From positions 1,674,001-1,738,000 of the forward strand of contig NZ_JAVDXX010000001.1 in the NCBI RefSeq assembly GCF_031458175.1: a stretch of 64,000 nucleotides of DNA. Direction: 5' to 3'. This DNA comes from Pseudoglutamicibacter albus (GTDB taxonomy: Bacteria > Actinomycetota > Actinomycetes > Actinomycetales > Micrococcaceae). A model generated the notes under the pieces. It made no database searches. It had not been told where the DNA came from and saw only the letters and a list, made by a program, of their open reading frames with translations. The translations under genes were made by a program, and so were the position numbers. Positions within the stretch are counted from its first letter, which is position 1. Each line of letters starts with the position of its first letter. This document shows, piece after piece, positions 15,135 to 22,911 of this stretch.

Positions 15135-15804
15135 CAGCTTCAATACGCCCATCAACCAAGGCATACCCTGTGTGGCAATATTCGTTCATGATCGGATCAT
15201 GGCTCGTGGCAATCACTGTGCAACCAGCGTCAGCAAGATCCTGGAACAATCCAAACATTGAATGTGAATTATCCGTATCCAGCGCAGCCGAAGGCTCGTC
15301 TGCCAGAAGAACTCGCCGCGCCCCGCTCAAGGCACGAGCAATTCCCACACGCTGACACTGTCCGCGTGACAACTCAGACGGATACCGGTCTACCAGCTCA
15401 TCTAATCCGACGCGTGCTAAAGTTTCGGATGCCAACCGCTCGGCCTCACGTTCGCCAACCCCGGCCGCGGCCAACACCAGCATCACGTTCTCAGCAGCCG
15501 TCAACTCCTGAATCAACAGGTCATCCTGATGCACAAAACCAACTATGCTACGACGCAAACTAAGAACCTGCGCCTCACTGGCCTGACCTACATCTACACC
15601 AAGAACATCAATCCGGCCCTTATCCACAGGAATCAAACCAGCAATAGCACGCAAAAGCGTCGTCTTACCCGAACCGCTTTTACCCGACAACCCAACAAAT
15701 TCTCCAGCCGAAGCCTGAAGATCAATACCCCTCAAAACGTGAGTCCGCTGAGCCCCAACACCCAAATACTTGTGGACATTCGCCACAGACACAACAGTCA
15801 TCAT
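15115..15804 (-). CDS. ABC transporter ATP-binding protein, cassette copy 2
   Basis: 229 aa, about 88% identical to copy 1 by hand count, with all catalytic motifs kept: Walker A GKSGSGKT, Q-loop FVHQDDLL, signature LSRGQCQR, Walker B VLLADEPSAALD, H-loop TSHDP. Differences cluster in the helical segment between Q-loop and signature (GVGEREAERLASETLARVGL). The signature variant Arg for Gly is shared by both copies. It follows a terminator hairpin directly, as in copy 1, and should pair with the overlapping FtsX-like permease. Confidence 0.93.
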   Translation of the reverse strand: MMTVVSVANVHKYLGVGAQRTHVLRGIDLQASAGEFVGLSGKSGSGKTTLLRAIAGLIPVDKGRIDVLGVDVGQASEAQVLSLRRSIVGFVHQDDLLIQELTAAENVMLVLAAAGVGEREAERLASETLARVGLDELVDRYPSELSRGQCQRVGIARALSGARRVLLADEPSAALDTDNSHSMFGLFQDLADAGCTVIATSHDPIMNEYCHTGYALVDGRIEAGDIRGG

Positions 15805-15815
15805 GCCTCTTTAAG

Positions 15816-15848
15816 AAAAACGGGGTGCAGTTTACTAACTGCACCCCG
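15816..15848 (-). terminator. Intrinsic terminator between I36-like gene and ABC ATPase (copy 2)
   Basis: On the minus strand CGGGGTGCAG, 8-nt loop, CTGCACCCCG followed by TTTTTCTT. The stem is one pair shorter than in copy 1 but keeps the same position before the ATPase start. Confidence 0.85.
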
Positions 15849-15865
15849 GAACCGGTTAAGAACAG

Positions 15866-16237
15866 TTAGCAACCGCGGTTCGTCCGCCACGAAGAAGCGG
15901 TATCGTTAGGCGGCCACCCAACAAAATTGTTGATTGAATTCTGCCTCATCGTATAGCACTTCCCTTTACCGTTTGCGTGCTCAAACCAAGAAGCATTCCT
16001 GGTAGTTCGGTTGATCCACGAGCTCATCTTGTCGTTTGCTTTGGGCGAGATGTTCATCAAACCGAGCCCCGCTCGACGAGACCCCAAAAAGCCTCCATAG
16101 TCGGCATGGGCATACAAGCAAACTAAGTTACCACCGCATTTTTTAGGAGCAGCTTGTAGGGCAGCTTGCGCAGGCTGAGCAAAACCGAACCCAGCGGCCA
16201 CTACTGCGAGAGACGCACAAAGTTTCTTGATCTTCAT
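15866..16237 (-). CDS. Secreted I36-inhibitor/crystallin-like small protein, cassette copy 2
   Basis: 123 aa. The signal peptide (MKIKKLCASLAVVAAGFGFA) is nearly the same as in copy 1; the region after it is four residues longer. The four cysteines and the motifs SRRAGL, ANDKMSSW and GKGKCYTMRQNSI are kept. Changes lie in the loops (CLYAHADYGGF for CLFEHRDFGGL; GWPPND for GWFAND). Conserved disulfide frame with changing loops fits an inhibitor or toxin-like protein with altered specificity (inference). Ribosome site AAGGAAG precedes the ATG. Confidence 0.75.
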   Translation of the reverse strand: MKIKKLCASLAVVAAGFGFAQPAQAALQAAPKKCGGNLVCLYAHADYGGFLGSRRAGLGLMNISPKANDKMSSWINRTTRNASWFEHANGKGKCYTMRQNSINNFVGWPPNDTASSWRTNRGC

Positions 16238-16258
16238 AGCGTTCTTCCTTTACCACAG

Positions 16259-16301
16259 GCCTCGTGCTGAGGCAGTGACTTAGAAACACCTATGTGGTGT
16301 T
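16259..16301 (-). promoter_or_regulatory. Structured 5' leader of I36-like gene (copy 2)
   Basis: Hairpins AACACC-tatgt-GGTGTT (16285-16301) and GCCTC-gtgct-GAGGC (16259-16273). Arms are identical to copy 1; the loop of the second hairpin has changed. Confidence 0.55.
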
Positions 16302-16308
16302 GAGAAGA

Positions 16309-16337
16309 TATTCCTATGTGATGGAAGTCACTGTCAA
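16309..16337 (-). promoter_or_regulatory. Promoter with Crp/GlxR-type box upstream of I36-like gene (copy 2)
   Basis: TGTGA-N6-TCACT (16317-16332) overlaps a TTGACA -35 box read on the minus strand (16337-16332). The arms are the same as in copy 1 although the six spacer bases differ at most positions, which supports a conserved protein-binding site. Confidence 0.55.
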
Positions 16338-16403
16338 TAGGGAAACACAGAAATTTTTTATGCAGGACCCAGGCTCGACATCTTGCCCATTTTAACCGCT
16401 AAA

Positions 16404-16444
16404 TCCCGGCCTCAAACGCTACGCTTGCGCTTATGAGACCGGGA
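16404..16444 (-). terminator. Terminator of the DUF4298 gene
   Basis: A long imperfect stem (TCCCGGTCTCATAAGCGC pairing with GCGTTTGAGGCCGGGA on the minus strand) about 30 nt after the stop codon, followed by TTT. Confidence 0.65.
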
Positions 16445-16472
16445 CGAGCCAGACCTTCTTAGATCGGAATCG

Positions 16473-16925
16473 CTAGCTTTCTTGGCCGGGTACACGGACA
16501 AAGAAGTTCGAAGAGATCGCCAGTAGTTCACGCATGAGTTCATACTGGTTGCCGTGCATGTTCCAGATCTCATCCTCGCCAGCCGCCTCGGGCCTCTCAT
16601 AGATCGACTCAGTGGCGTTAACGTCAGCTAGCCAGCCGTTATCGTAATAGTCCATGAGCGGCTCCATAGCCGCACTGAAAGCCTCAATTGCTCGAAGCCC
16701 CTCCGCAGCTTTCACATAAGCAGCTCGCGCTTTCACAAGATTCTCTTGTGCAACGCTCAAACGCTCGAGGCTCGCTCGCTGTTCCGGCGTCGGTTGCGAC
16801 GAGCCAACCCCAGTAGCTCCGGCATCGCCAGGCGCACTGTCAAAGGATGCAGCACCAGACGGCGCAGCAGAGGGGCCAGCAGCAGAGGGCTCATCGGCCA
16901 AGGGCGCAGTGTTGTTCTCGCTCAT
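16473..16925 (-). CDS. DUF4298 domain-containing protein
   Basis: Unknown function. About 150 aa from the ATG at 16925 (MSENNTAPLADEPS). The first ~45 residues are Ala/Ser/Pro/Gly-rich and probably disordered. The rest is helical: LERLSVAQENLVKARAAYVK, then a YYDNGWLADVNATE segment and EDEIWNMHGNQYELMRELLA, which match the DUF4298 pattern (YY..W..D followed by a short helix with conserved Asn/Tyr). No membrane segments or signal. It borders cassette copy 2, and its terminator is included in the duplicated block. Confidence 0.65.
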   Translation of the reverse strand: MSENNTAPLADEPSAAGPSAAPSGAASFDSAPGDAGATGVGSSQPTPEQRASLERLSVAQENLVKARAAYVKAAEGLRAIEAFSAAMEPLMDYYDNGWLADVNATESIYERPEAAGEDEIWNMHGNQYELMRELLAISSNFFVRVPGQES

Positions 16926-17001
16926 AGATTCAGTCTCGCACAAGTCGCTTGGCCACTGGCTGACCCGGCCACACCAAATGAGGCGGTTGCCGATGGCGCT
17001 A

Positions 17002-17235
17002 CTATTCGCTGAGGATTCTTCGCAGCCGCTCCGGATCTATGTGCCAGAAATCGCGCTGCACGCCATCCACCATGAGCACTGGTATCTCTTCCGCGAAACG
17101 GTCCATGAGTTCCGCATCAGCAGAAATATCGACGTCCGTCCACGCCACCCCACGTTCAGCGCAGACCTCCTCCAGCGTGGCCCGCGCAGCCTCGCACAAA
17201 TGACACCCCGGCTTGGTGTACAACTCAACCTTCAT
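17002..17235 (-). CDS. Glutaredoxin family protein
   Basis: Small thiol-disulfide oxidoreductase-like protein, 77 aa, cytoplasmic. Thioredoxin fold pattern: MKVELYTKPGCHLCEAA with CHLC at residues 11-14, the cis-proline segment EIPVLMVDG near 48-56, and a C-terminal helix (DPERLRRILSE). Substrate unknown; actinobacterial members of this short group may act with mycothiol-linked redox systems (inference). Good ribosome site (GGAAGGGGA). Confidence 0.88.
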   Translation of the reverse strand: MKVELYTKPGCHLCEAARATLEEVCAERGVAWTDVDISADAELMDRFAEEIPVLMVDGVQRDFWHIDPERLRRILSE

Positions 17236-17303
17236 ACTGATTCCCCTTCCTCACCCACGCCCGCGTCACTACTGGCCATTAAACATCCCGACCGTTAAAC
17301 ACA

Positions 17304-17335
17304 ACGTGGGCCACACCCACAGGGTGGACCCACGT
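17304..17335 (-). terminator. Hairpin after the bS22-like gene
   Basis: ACGTGGG and CCCACGT enclose an inner GTG/CAC pair with a short loop, 18 nt after the stop codon of the small basic protein gene. A T-rich stretch (TTGTGTTT) follows on the minus strand. Confidence 0.65.
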
Positions 17336-17352
17336 AGAAAGCTCAAAGCTAC

Positions 17353-17451
17353 TTACTTCTTATTGCGACGCTGGTGGCGAGTCTTACGCAACTGCTTACG
17401 GTGCTTCTTCTTCGACATACGCTTACGGCGCTTCTTAATGACGGAACCCAT
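17353..17451 (-). CDS. AURKAIP1/COX24-domain (bS22-like) small basic ribosomal protein
   Basis: Only 32 residues. The sequence MGSVIKKRRKRMSKKKHRKQ, then LRKTRHQRRNKK, is the conserved AURKAIP1/COX24 tail. In mycobacterial 30S structures this protein (bS22) binds near the decoding region. Almost every residue is Lys, Arg or His. Ribosome site GGAAAGGAGC precedes the ATG. It follows the BldC-like gene on the same strand, a common actinobacterial neighbourhood. Confidence 0.92.
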   Translation of the reverse strand: MGSVIKKRRKRMSKKKHRKQLRKTRHQRRNKK

Positions 17452-17596
17452 CGATGCTCCTTTCCGTCCCACATCGGCCTGACAAGAATCGTGGCACCGC
17501 GCGGGCACCATTCACCCTAGTTTACAGGAAGTTCATCGCGGTGCGACTCGACGCCTCAACGCTACCCCTGCGCACGAATCAGCGCCTGCGCACGAA

Positions 17597-17824
17597 TCAG
17601 GCAGTACCCGTCTGGCGATTCCCCTGAAAGTTCTGCGTCATGGCCTGGCCAAGATAGTGCTGCACAGCAGACTCCGGAACGCGGTAAGAGCGACCAAACT
17701 GAACCGCAGGCAACTCGCCAGAATGAACCAGACGATACACAGTCATCTTGGATACACGCATTACGTCCGCGACCTCTGCAACGGTCATGAAACGAGCATC
17801 AGAGAAGTTGCTGGGTTCAGTCAT
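17597..17824 (-). CDS. BldC-like MerR-type helix-turn-helix regulator
   Basis: 75 aa. Excisionase/MerR-type winged helix: FMTVAEVADVMRVSKMTVYR near residues 12-31, then LVHSGELPAVQFGRSYRVPE forming the wing, and a short Gln/Asn-rich tail. Small size with no effector domain fits the BldC family, which binds direct repeats cooperatively (shown for Streptomyces). Expressed in the direction of the bS22-like gene. Confidence 0.88.
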   Translation of the reverse strand: MTEPSNFSDARFMTVAEVADVMRVSKMTVYRLVHSGELPAVQFGRSYRVPESAVQHYLGQAMTQNFQGNRQTGTA

Positions 17825-18017
17825 GAAGTGGACCTCTGCTTCCTAGTGAAGTGACAAAGCCGCGCCGCTGACCAAAAGAAACGAAAACGAAGCGTTCCAC
17901 CAACATCAGGGCGACTCTACACAACAGTTTACGTTGCAGAAGTGCCAAGTGTGAATTCAGTTATCTGGTGTGTCGGATGAGAAAACCCTTAGAAAGCCTT
18001 CCAATCTGCGCCTGAAC

Positions 18018-18035
18018 CCCGCGTAAACATGCGGG
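18018..18035 (-). terminator. Short hairpin after the ArsR-like gene
   Basis: CCCGC-gtaaacat-GCGGG, a few bases after the stop codon of the ArsR-like gene on the minus strand; no strong T-tract. Confidence 0.4.
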
Positions 18036-18041
18036 AATCCG

Positions 18042-18587
18042 CTACTTACGGCGCCCGAAGCGCTGGAAAAACGTCTGTGCCTTCTCCGTCACAGACTCGA
18101 TCTGACGGCCCACATTCTGCACAATCCGGTGAGCCGCATCATCAGCAACGCTCTCGGCCTCACCCGCGGCCCTACTCTCAGCATCGGCGACCTCAATCTC
18201 AGCGCCTTCAGCGACCCCAGGGTGCTCGATACTCTCGGCCGACTCTTCTACCCCTTCCGCCTCGCCGGATTCGATCGCATCCGAGCCTGTCCCCGCCGCC
18301 GCATCATGAACGCTCGTGAGCCACTCCAGCGCACCCAGCAGCGAATCCGGCACCAGAGAATACAAACGCCGTTGCCCGTCAGCCCGCGTCTGGACCACGC
18401 CCGCATCACGTAGCACCTTCAAATGCTTCGACACCGTCGGCTGGCTCGCCTCAACCGAGGCCACCAAATCAGACACACTCAACTCATCCGCTTCAGACAA
18501 CAACTCCACAAGCTGCCGTCGAGTCGGATCACTCACAACATGAAAAATATCCTGCACCACACACCCAGCATATTCCTGGGTAGGCAT
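18042..18587 (-). CDS. ArsR/SmtB-family regulator with Glu/Ala-rich C-terminal extension
   Basis: About 181 aa. N-terminal winged helix (IFHVVSDPTRRQLVELLSEA, then LVASVEASQPTVSKHLKVLR and the wing TRADGQRRLYSLVPDS), about 85 residues. A long acidic Ala/Glu-rich linker follows, then a C-terminal helix (IVQNVGRQIESVTEKAQTFF). No metal-binding CxC/CVC motif of SmtB type is apparent; the single cysteine is before the fold. This fits actinobacterial HTH proteins that sense something else. The ATG at 18587 is used; an inner GTG (VVQDIF) is also possible. Confidence 0.82.
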   Translation of the reverse strand: MPTQEYAGCVVQDIFHVVSDPTRRQLVELLSEADELSVSDLVASVEASQPTVSKHLKVLRDAGVVQTRADGQRRLYSLVPDSLLGALEWLTSVHDAAAGTGSDAIESGEAEGVEESAESIEHPGVAEGAEIEVADAESRAAGEAESVADDAAHRIVQNVGRQIESVTEKAQTFFQRFGRRK

Positions 18588-18691
18588 GGAAAAGGGAGGG
18601 CGACACGCGTGCCACCCTCCCAAAATTCAAATCACTGGGGTTATTTTCCCATCAAGTTACCCAAAAACACTGGGTTAATGGAACTGCAGGG

Positions 18692-19879
18692 TTAATCGAA
18701 CCATGGATCCAACCCCAAGCCAGGGAACGCTTCCTTGCGAGTAGCCATGATCGCACGATCAACCGGGTCAGCCGGGTCATAGCCCATCTCCCAGCCACGC
18801 CACCACAACTCGGCCTCATCCCCCATCTTCTCCGGGGCATCAACCCCATATCGCTCCGAAATATAATCACGGAACTTCTGCGGCACCGGCGTCTGAACAT
18901 CCAACGGCTTACCCGCTGCCACCGCAACCAAATGCGTCCACGCTCTCGGCACCGTCCGCGCAATGTCATAACCGCCACCACCCGTGGCAAGCCAACGGTT
19001 CTCCGTTAGCTCCTGCGCAAGGTAAGCAATCTCAATCGCTGTCTGCCGCTGGCCATCAATACTCAAACGCAGGTTAGTCAACGGATCCAACTCATGCCCG
19101 TCACAACCATGCTGGGAAACAATCACCTCAGGCTCAAAAGCACGCGCAACAGCCGGAACAATCGCAGTGAACGCACGCAACCAGCCGTTATCCCGAATAC
19201 CAGCCGGCAACGCGACATTCACCGCCGAATTCGGTGCATTCGGCCCACCCGTCTCGTTCGGGAACCCCGTCCCCGGAAACAGTGAACGCCCCGACTCATG
19301 CAAAGACACCGTCATCACACGCGGATCATCATAGAAAATACCCTGCACACCATCACCATGGTGAGCATCCACATCGATATACATCACCTTCTTCACACCC
19401 GAGGAAAGCAAACGCAAAATAGCTGCCGCGGCATCGTTATAGATACAGAAACCACTCGCACTGCCCGAATGCGCGTGATGCATACCGCCACCAAAATTCA
19501 CCACCGGCACACCCGAATCACCCAAAACCAGGGCAGCCCCCATCAACGAAGCCCCATACAAGCGCGCAGCAGCATCATGAATATCCGGGAAAATCGGGTT
19601 ATCTTCCGTACCCAAACCAAAAGCCTCATCCGCGTGCCCCTCACCCGCACGCTTCACCGCCTCAACATACTCAGGCGTATGAATCTGAAAAAGCTCATCA
19701 TCAGAAGCCGAATACGAAGACGAAAACCGGCCACCCACCTGCTCCATCACATCCAACTGCTCCAACAAATCAGCAGTCATCCGCATCCGCTCAGGATTCA
19801 TAGGGTGATTGTCAGAAAACCGGTACGCACTCATATGCCGGTCATAAACAACAGTCACCGAAGGGTTCGCTGAAGACAT
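18692..19879 (-). CDS. acuC: AcuC-like histone deacetylase family protein
   Basis: Zn-dependent lysine deacylase of the class I HDAC/AcuC group, about 395 aa. Key motifs: NHPMNPERMRMT near the start, the His pair in GGGMHHAHSG, the metal ligands in IDVDAHHGDGVQGIF, and the Asp in QHGCDGHELDPL. In Bacillus subtilis AcuC deacetylates and reactivates acetyl-CoA synthetase, and acsA lies at 41484. The ATG at 19879 (MSSANPSVTVVYDRH) has AAGGTG nine nt upstream; longer in-frame starts exist. Divergent from trkH. Confidence 0.9.
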   Translation of the reverse strand: MSSANPSVTVVYDRHMSAYRFSDNHPMNPERMRMTADLLEQLDVMEQVGGRFSSSYSASDDELFQIHTPEYVEAVKRAGEGHADEAFGLGTEDNPIFPDIHDAAARLYGASLMGAALVLGDSGVPVVNFGGGMHHAHSGSASGFCIYNDAAAAILRLLSSGVKKVMYIDVDAHHGDGVQGIFYDDPRVMTVSLHESGRSLFPGTGFPNETGGPNAPNSAVNVALPAGIRDNGWLRAFTAIVPAVARAFEPEVIVSQHGCDGHELDPLTNLRLSIDGQRQTAIEIAYLAQELTENRWLATGGGGYDIARTVPRAWTHLVAVAAGKPLDVQTPVPQKFRDYISERYGVDAPEKMGDEAELWWRGWEMGYDPADPVDRAIMATRKEAFPGLGLDPWFD

Positions 19880-19984
19880 CACACTCATCACCTTAACTGT
19901 CATGGCCCAAGGTGGTTCAATGGAACCGGTAAGCACGCCTATTATGACGCGCGCGAGCGTACCGCACCCCCGCAGAAGGCCTCC

Positions 19985-21409
19985 ATGACACCACGCTACA
20001 TCCGCAACCCCCAGGACGGGCAACACAATGTCCTGTTACGCGGTATGCAACAAGCGCGGAACCACACCAACCGGCTCATCGCGAGCTCCCCCGCCCGGCT
20101 CACCATCCTCGTCTTCGCCGTCGGCATCGCCTTCTTCACAACCCTGCTCTCGCTACCCATCGCATCACGCACCGGCGAACCAACCCCACTCGCTGACGCG
20201 ATGTTCACCGCCGTATCCGCGTTCTGCGTCACCGGCCTCACCACCGTCTCAACCGCCGGACACTGGACCTTTTTCGGCCAGCTCGTCATGATCATCGCCG
20301 TGTTCGTGGGCGGCCTCGGCATCATGACGCTCGCCTCAATGCTTTCGATGGCGGTGTCCCGCAAACTCGGCGTCCGAGGCAAACTCATGGCGCAAACCGC
20401 GATGTCCCAAACCGCGTCATCAAAACTCGGCGAAGTCGGCTCCCTACTCCGCGTCGTCATCACAACAGCAGTCAGCATCCAGTTCGTGATCGCGCTCTGC
20501 CTCACCATCCGGTTCTGGGTCCGCGGCGAAGATTTCTCCCGCGGGCTCTGGCACGGCATCTTCTACGCCGTATCCGCATTCAACAACGCCGGATTCACCG
20601 CCCACGTTGATGACCTCGCCAACTTCAGCCACGACCTGTGGATCCTCTTGCCTCTCATGATCGCCGTGTTCACCGGCGCGCTCGGCTTCCCCGTCATGCT
20701 CGTGCTCGTGCGCCACCACTTCCACGCGCACAAATGGAACCTCCACACCAAGCTCACCGTCACGACCGCACTCATCCTCTTGGTCGTCGGCTGGGTCATC
20801 TGGGGCGGCATCGAATGGAACAACAAAGCCACCATCGGCGACCTGCCAGTCGGCGACAAGATCATCTATGCCCTCTTCGCCTCCATCATGACCCGCTCAG
20901 GCGGCATGGCGTTGGTCAACCAAACCGACCTCCACCCCGCAACCATGGTCGTGACCGACGCCCTCATGTTCATCGGCGGCGGCTCCGCATCCACAGCGGG
21001 CGGCATCAAACTCACCACATTCGCGATCCTCTTCCTCGCGATCCTCGCCGAAGCCCGCGGCACAGAACACGTCCACGTCTACGGGCGCCGCCTCCCCGAA
21101 GCCGCTCTGCGCATCGCGATCGCCGTGACCGCACTCGCAGCAAGCATCATCACGCTCGGGATCACCCTCATCCTCTTCGCGAAACCCGACGCACCCCTGG
21201 AACACGTACTCCTCGAATCCATCTCCGCATTCGCTACCGTAGGACTATCAACCAACCTCTCAGCCGAACTACCCGACTTCGGCAAATACGTCCTCTGCGG
21301 ACTCATGTTCACCGGACGCCTCGGAACCGTAACCTTCGCAACCGCACTCACCCTGCGGCAAAGCCGCCAGCTCTACCAGCTACCAGAAGAAAGGCCAATC
21401 ATTGGCTGA
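19985..21409 (+). CDS. TrkH/KtrB family potassium uptake channel subunit
   Basis: Membrane K+ translocation subunit, 474 aa with about 8-10 helices in four M1-P-M2 repeats. Pore-loop signatures: SAFCVTGLTTVST near residue 80, SAFNNAGFTAH near 200, SIMTRSGGMALV near 303, and SAFATVGLSTNLS near 413. It works with the regulatory TrkA/KtrA protein whose TTG start overlaps its stop. Basic N-terminus precedes the first helix near residue 40. Confidence 0.93.
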   Translation: MTPRYIRNPQDGQHNVLLRGMQQARNHTNRLIASSPARLTILVFAVGIAFFTTLLSLPIASRTGEPTPLADAMFTAVSAFCVTGLTTVSTAGHWTFFGQLVMIIAVFVGGLGIMTLASMLSMAVSRKLGVRGKLMAQTAMSQTASSKLGEVGSLLRVVITTAVSIQFVIALCLTIRFWVRGEDFSRGLWHGIFYAVSAFNNAGFTAHVDDLANFSHDLWILLPLMIAVFTGALGFPVMLVLVRHHFHAHKWNLHTKLTVTTALILLVVGWVIWGGIEWNNKATIGDLPVGDKIIYALFASIMTRSGGMALVNQTDLHPATMVVTDALMFIGGGSASTAGGIKLTTFAILFLAILAEARGTEHVHVYGRRLPEAALRIAIAVTALAASIITLGITLILFAKPDAPLEHVLLESISAFATVGLSTNLSAELPDFGKYVLCGLMFTGRLGTVTFATALTLRQSRQLYQLPEERPIIG

Positions 21410-22073
21410 CCAGCAAACGCCCAAGCACTCCCCCGTGCTCGTGATCGGGCTCGGACGGTTCGGCGCCGCCGTAGCCGAACAACTCGTGAGCATGGGCCGC
21501 GAAGTCCTCGCAGTAGAACGCAGCCCCGAACTCGTCCAAAACTTCGCCGACCGCGTCACCCACGCCGTCGCAGCCGACGCCACCAACATCGAAGCCCTCC
21601 GCCAACTCGGCGCAAGCGACTTCACCTCCGCGGTAGTCGGCGTCGGAACCTCCATCGAATCATCCGTGCTCACCACCGTGAACCTCGTGGACCTCGGCGT
21701 GGAACACATCTGGGCTAAAGCCATCACCCCAGCCCACGGGAAAATCCTCTCCCGCATCGGCGCAACCAACGTCATCTACCCAGAAGCCGACGCCGGGGTA
21801 CGCACCGCCCACCTCGTAGGCGGCCGCATGATCGACTTCATCGAATTCGAAGACGACTTCGCAATCGTGAAAATGCAGCCACCCAAAGAAACCCAAGGAT
21901 TCACGCTCGCCCAATCACGCGTACGCGAAAAATACGGCGTGACCGTACTCGGGGTGAAATCCCCCGGCGAAGAATTCGCCTACGCCGCACCCGACACCCT
22001 CATCACACCGCGAGACATGCTCATCGTCTCCGGACACGTAGACCTCATCGAACGCTTCGCCGGGCGCCCCTAA
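21402..22073 (+). CDS. TrkA/KtrA-type K+ uptake regulatory protein (RCK)
   Basis: Cytosolic gating ring subunit for the K+ channel encoded just upstream, 223 aa. The N-terminal Rossmann domain has the dinucleotide motif GLGRFGAAVAEQL (near 16-28), an acidic residue at the end of the second strand (AVERSPELV) and DATNIEALRQLGASD. A C-terminal RCK_C domain runs from ~140. The TTG at 21402 is chosen: GAAAGG lies seven nt before it and it overlaps the trkH stop by 8 nt. Confidence 0.93.
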   Translation: MADQQTPKHSPVLVIGLGRFGAAVAEQLVSMGREVLAVERSPELVQNFADRVTHAVAADATNIEALRQLGASDFTSAVVGVGTSIESSVLTTVNLVDLGVEHIWAKAITPAHGKILSRIGATNVIYPEADAGVRTAHLVGGRMIDFIEFEDDFAIVKMQPPKETQGFTLAQSRVREKYGVTVLGVKSPGEEFAYAAPDTLITPRDMLIVSGHVDLIERFAGRP

Positions 22074-22086
22074 CCAGCGCGCAGCT

Positions 22087-22911
22087 TCAGCCGGCCATTT
22101 CAGCGGCGCGCTCAGCGCACGCTTTCTGCCCTGCCACGACGGCCTCGCTGAAACCCTCGCGCCCCATCGTATTAATCGCGGCCTCCGTTGTGCCGCCCGG
22201 GGAGGTCACCGCGCGCCGCAACTGCGCGGGCTCACGCTCATCTTGGGCCAACATCGCACCAGCACCAGCAACCGTGGCGGCAGCAAGCTCACGGGCGAAC
22301 TCAGGATCCAAGCCCAATTCGACTCCGCCCTGGGCCATAGCCTCAGCCAAGAAAAACACGTACGCCGGGCCCGAGCCCGAAACCGCCGTCAACGCATCAA
22401 TGTGCGATTCCGGGATCTCAAACACCTGGCCCGCACCCTCGAAAATGCTAGAGACCAAACGTACGTGCTCATCCGTGGCGTTGGTTCCGCGCACCAAACC
22501 CACCACACCAGAACCATACTGAAGCGGCGTATTCGGCATAGTACGGATCACAGGCTGTCCCTTAGCCACGGCCGCCTCAAGCTGTTCCACACTCACCGCG
22601 GCAGCAATCGAAACCACCACTGCATCCGGCTTGAGCTGCGGGGCAAGCTCCCCCAAAACATCAACCATCATGTGCGGCTTGACACCCATCAACACGACAT
22701 CCGCGTCAGAAACCGCCTGCAGGTTAGCCCGCTCATCTTCGCGCTGGGACAACGCCTCAATGCCCTGATTCTTCCTCCACGCTTCAGCGCTCTCAACGCT
22801 GCGTGTGGTCACCACCACCGAATCCTTCGAAACACCAGCCTTCAGCGCGCCCTCAAGGATCGCGCCATTCATGTTCCCAGTTCCGATAAAAGCAATCCGC
22901 GTATCAGTCAT
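22087..22911 (-). CDS. proC: Pyrroline-5-carboxylate reductase
   Basis: Last step of proline synthesis, reducing pyrroline-5-carboxylate with NAD(P)H; cytoplasmic. 274 aa, the normal length. Dinucleotide motif IAFIGTGNMNGAILEG at residues 6-21; family signature in the C-terminal half ELAAATVAGAGAML, with LRRAVTSPGGTTEAAI near 230-245. Last gene of the minus-strand run topA-ppx-isomerase-proC; its start overlaps the isomerase stop by 4 nt. Confidence 0.96.
   Translation of the reverse strand: MTDTRIAFIGTGNMNGAILEGALKAGVSKDSVVVTTRSVESAEAWRKNQGIEALSQREDERANLQAVSDADVVLMGVKPHMMVDVLGELAPQLKPDAVVVSIAAAVSVEQLEAAVAKGQPVIRTMPNTPLQYGSGVVGLVRGTNATDEHVRLVSSIFEGAGQVFEIPESHIDALTAVSGSGPAYVFFLAEAMAQGGVELGLDPEFARELAAATVAGAGAMLAQDEREPAQLRRAVTSPGGTTEAAINTMGREGFSEAVVAGQKACAERAAEMAG

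Larger units (their letters stand above)
11850..16459. repeat. Cassette copy 2 of the tandem duplication
   Basis: Same gene order and shared non-coding elements as 6106-10602: both hairpin terminators, the I36 leader and Crp-type promoter box, and the final long hairpin. Beyond 16459 it continues into the DUF4298 gene, whose terminator is part of the repeat, so this edge looks like the original genomic context and copy 1 like the derived one. Confidence 0.88.

Noticed and set aside
19914-19927. GGTTC-aatg-GAACC in the acuC/trkH gap as an SOS box
   Set aside because: Actinobacterial LexA boxes read GAAC-N4-GTTC; the arms here are in the opposite order and short.
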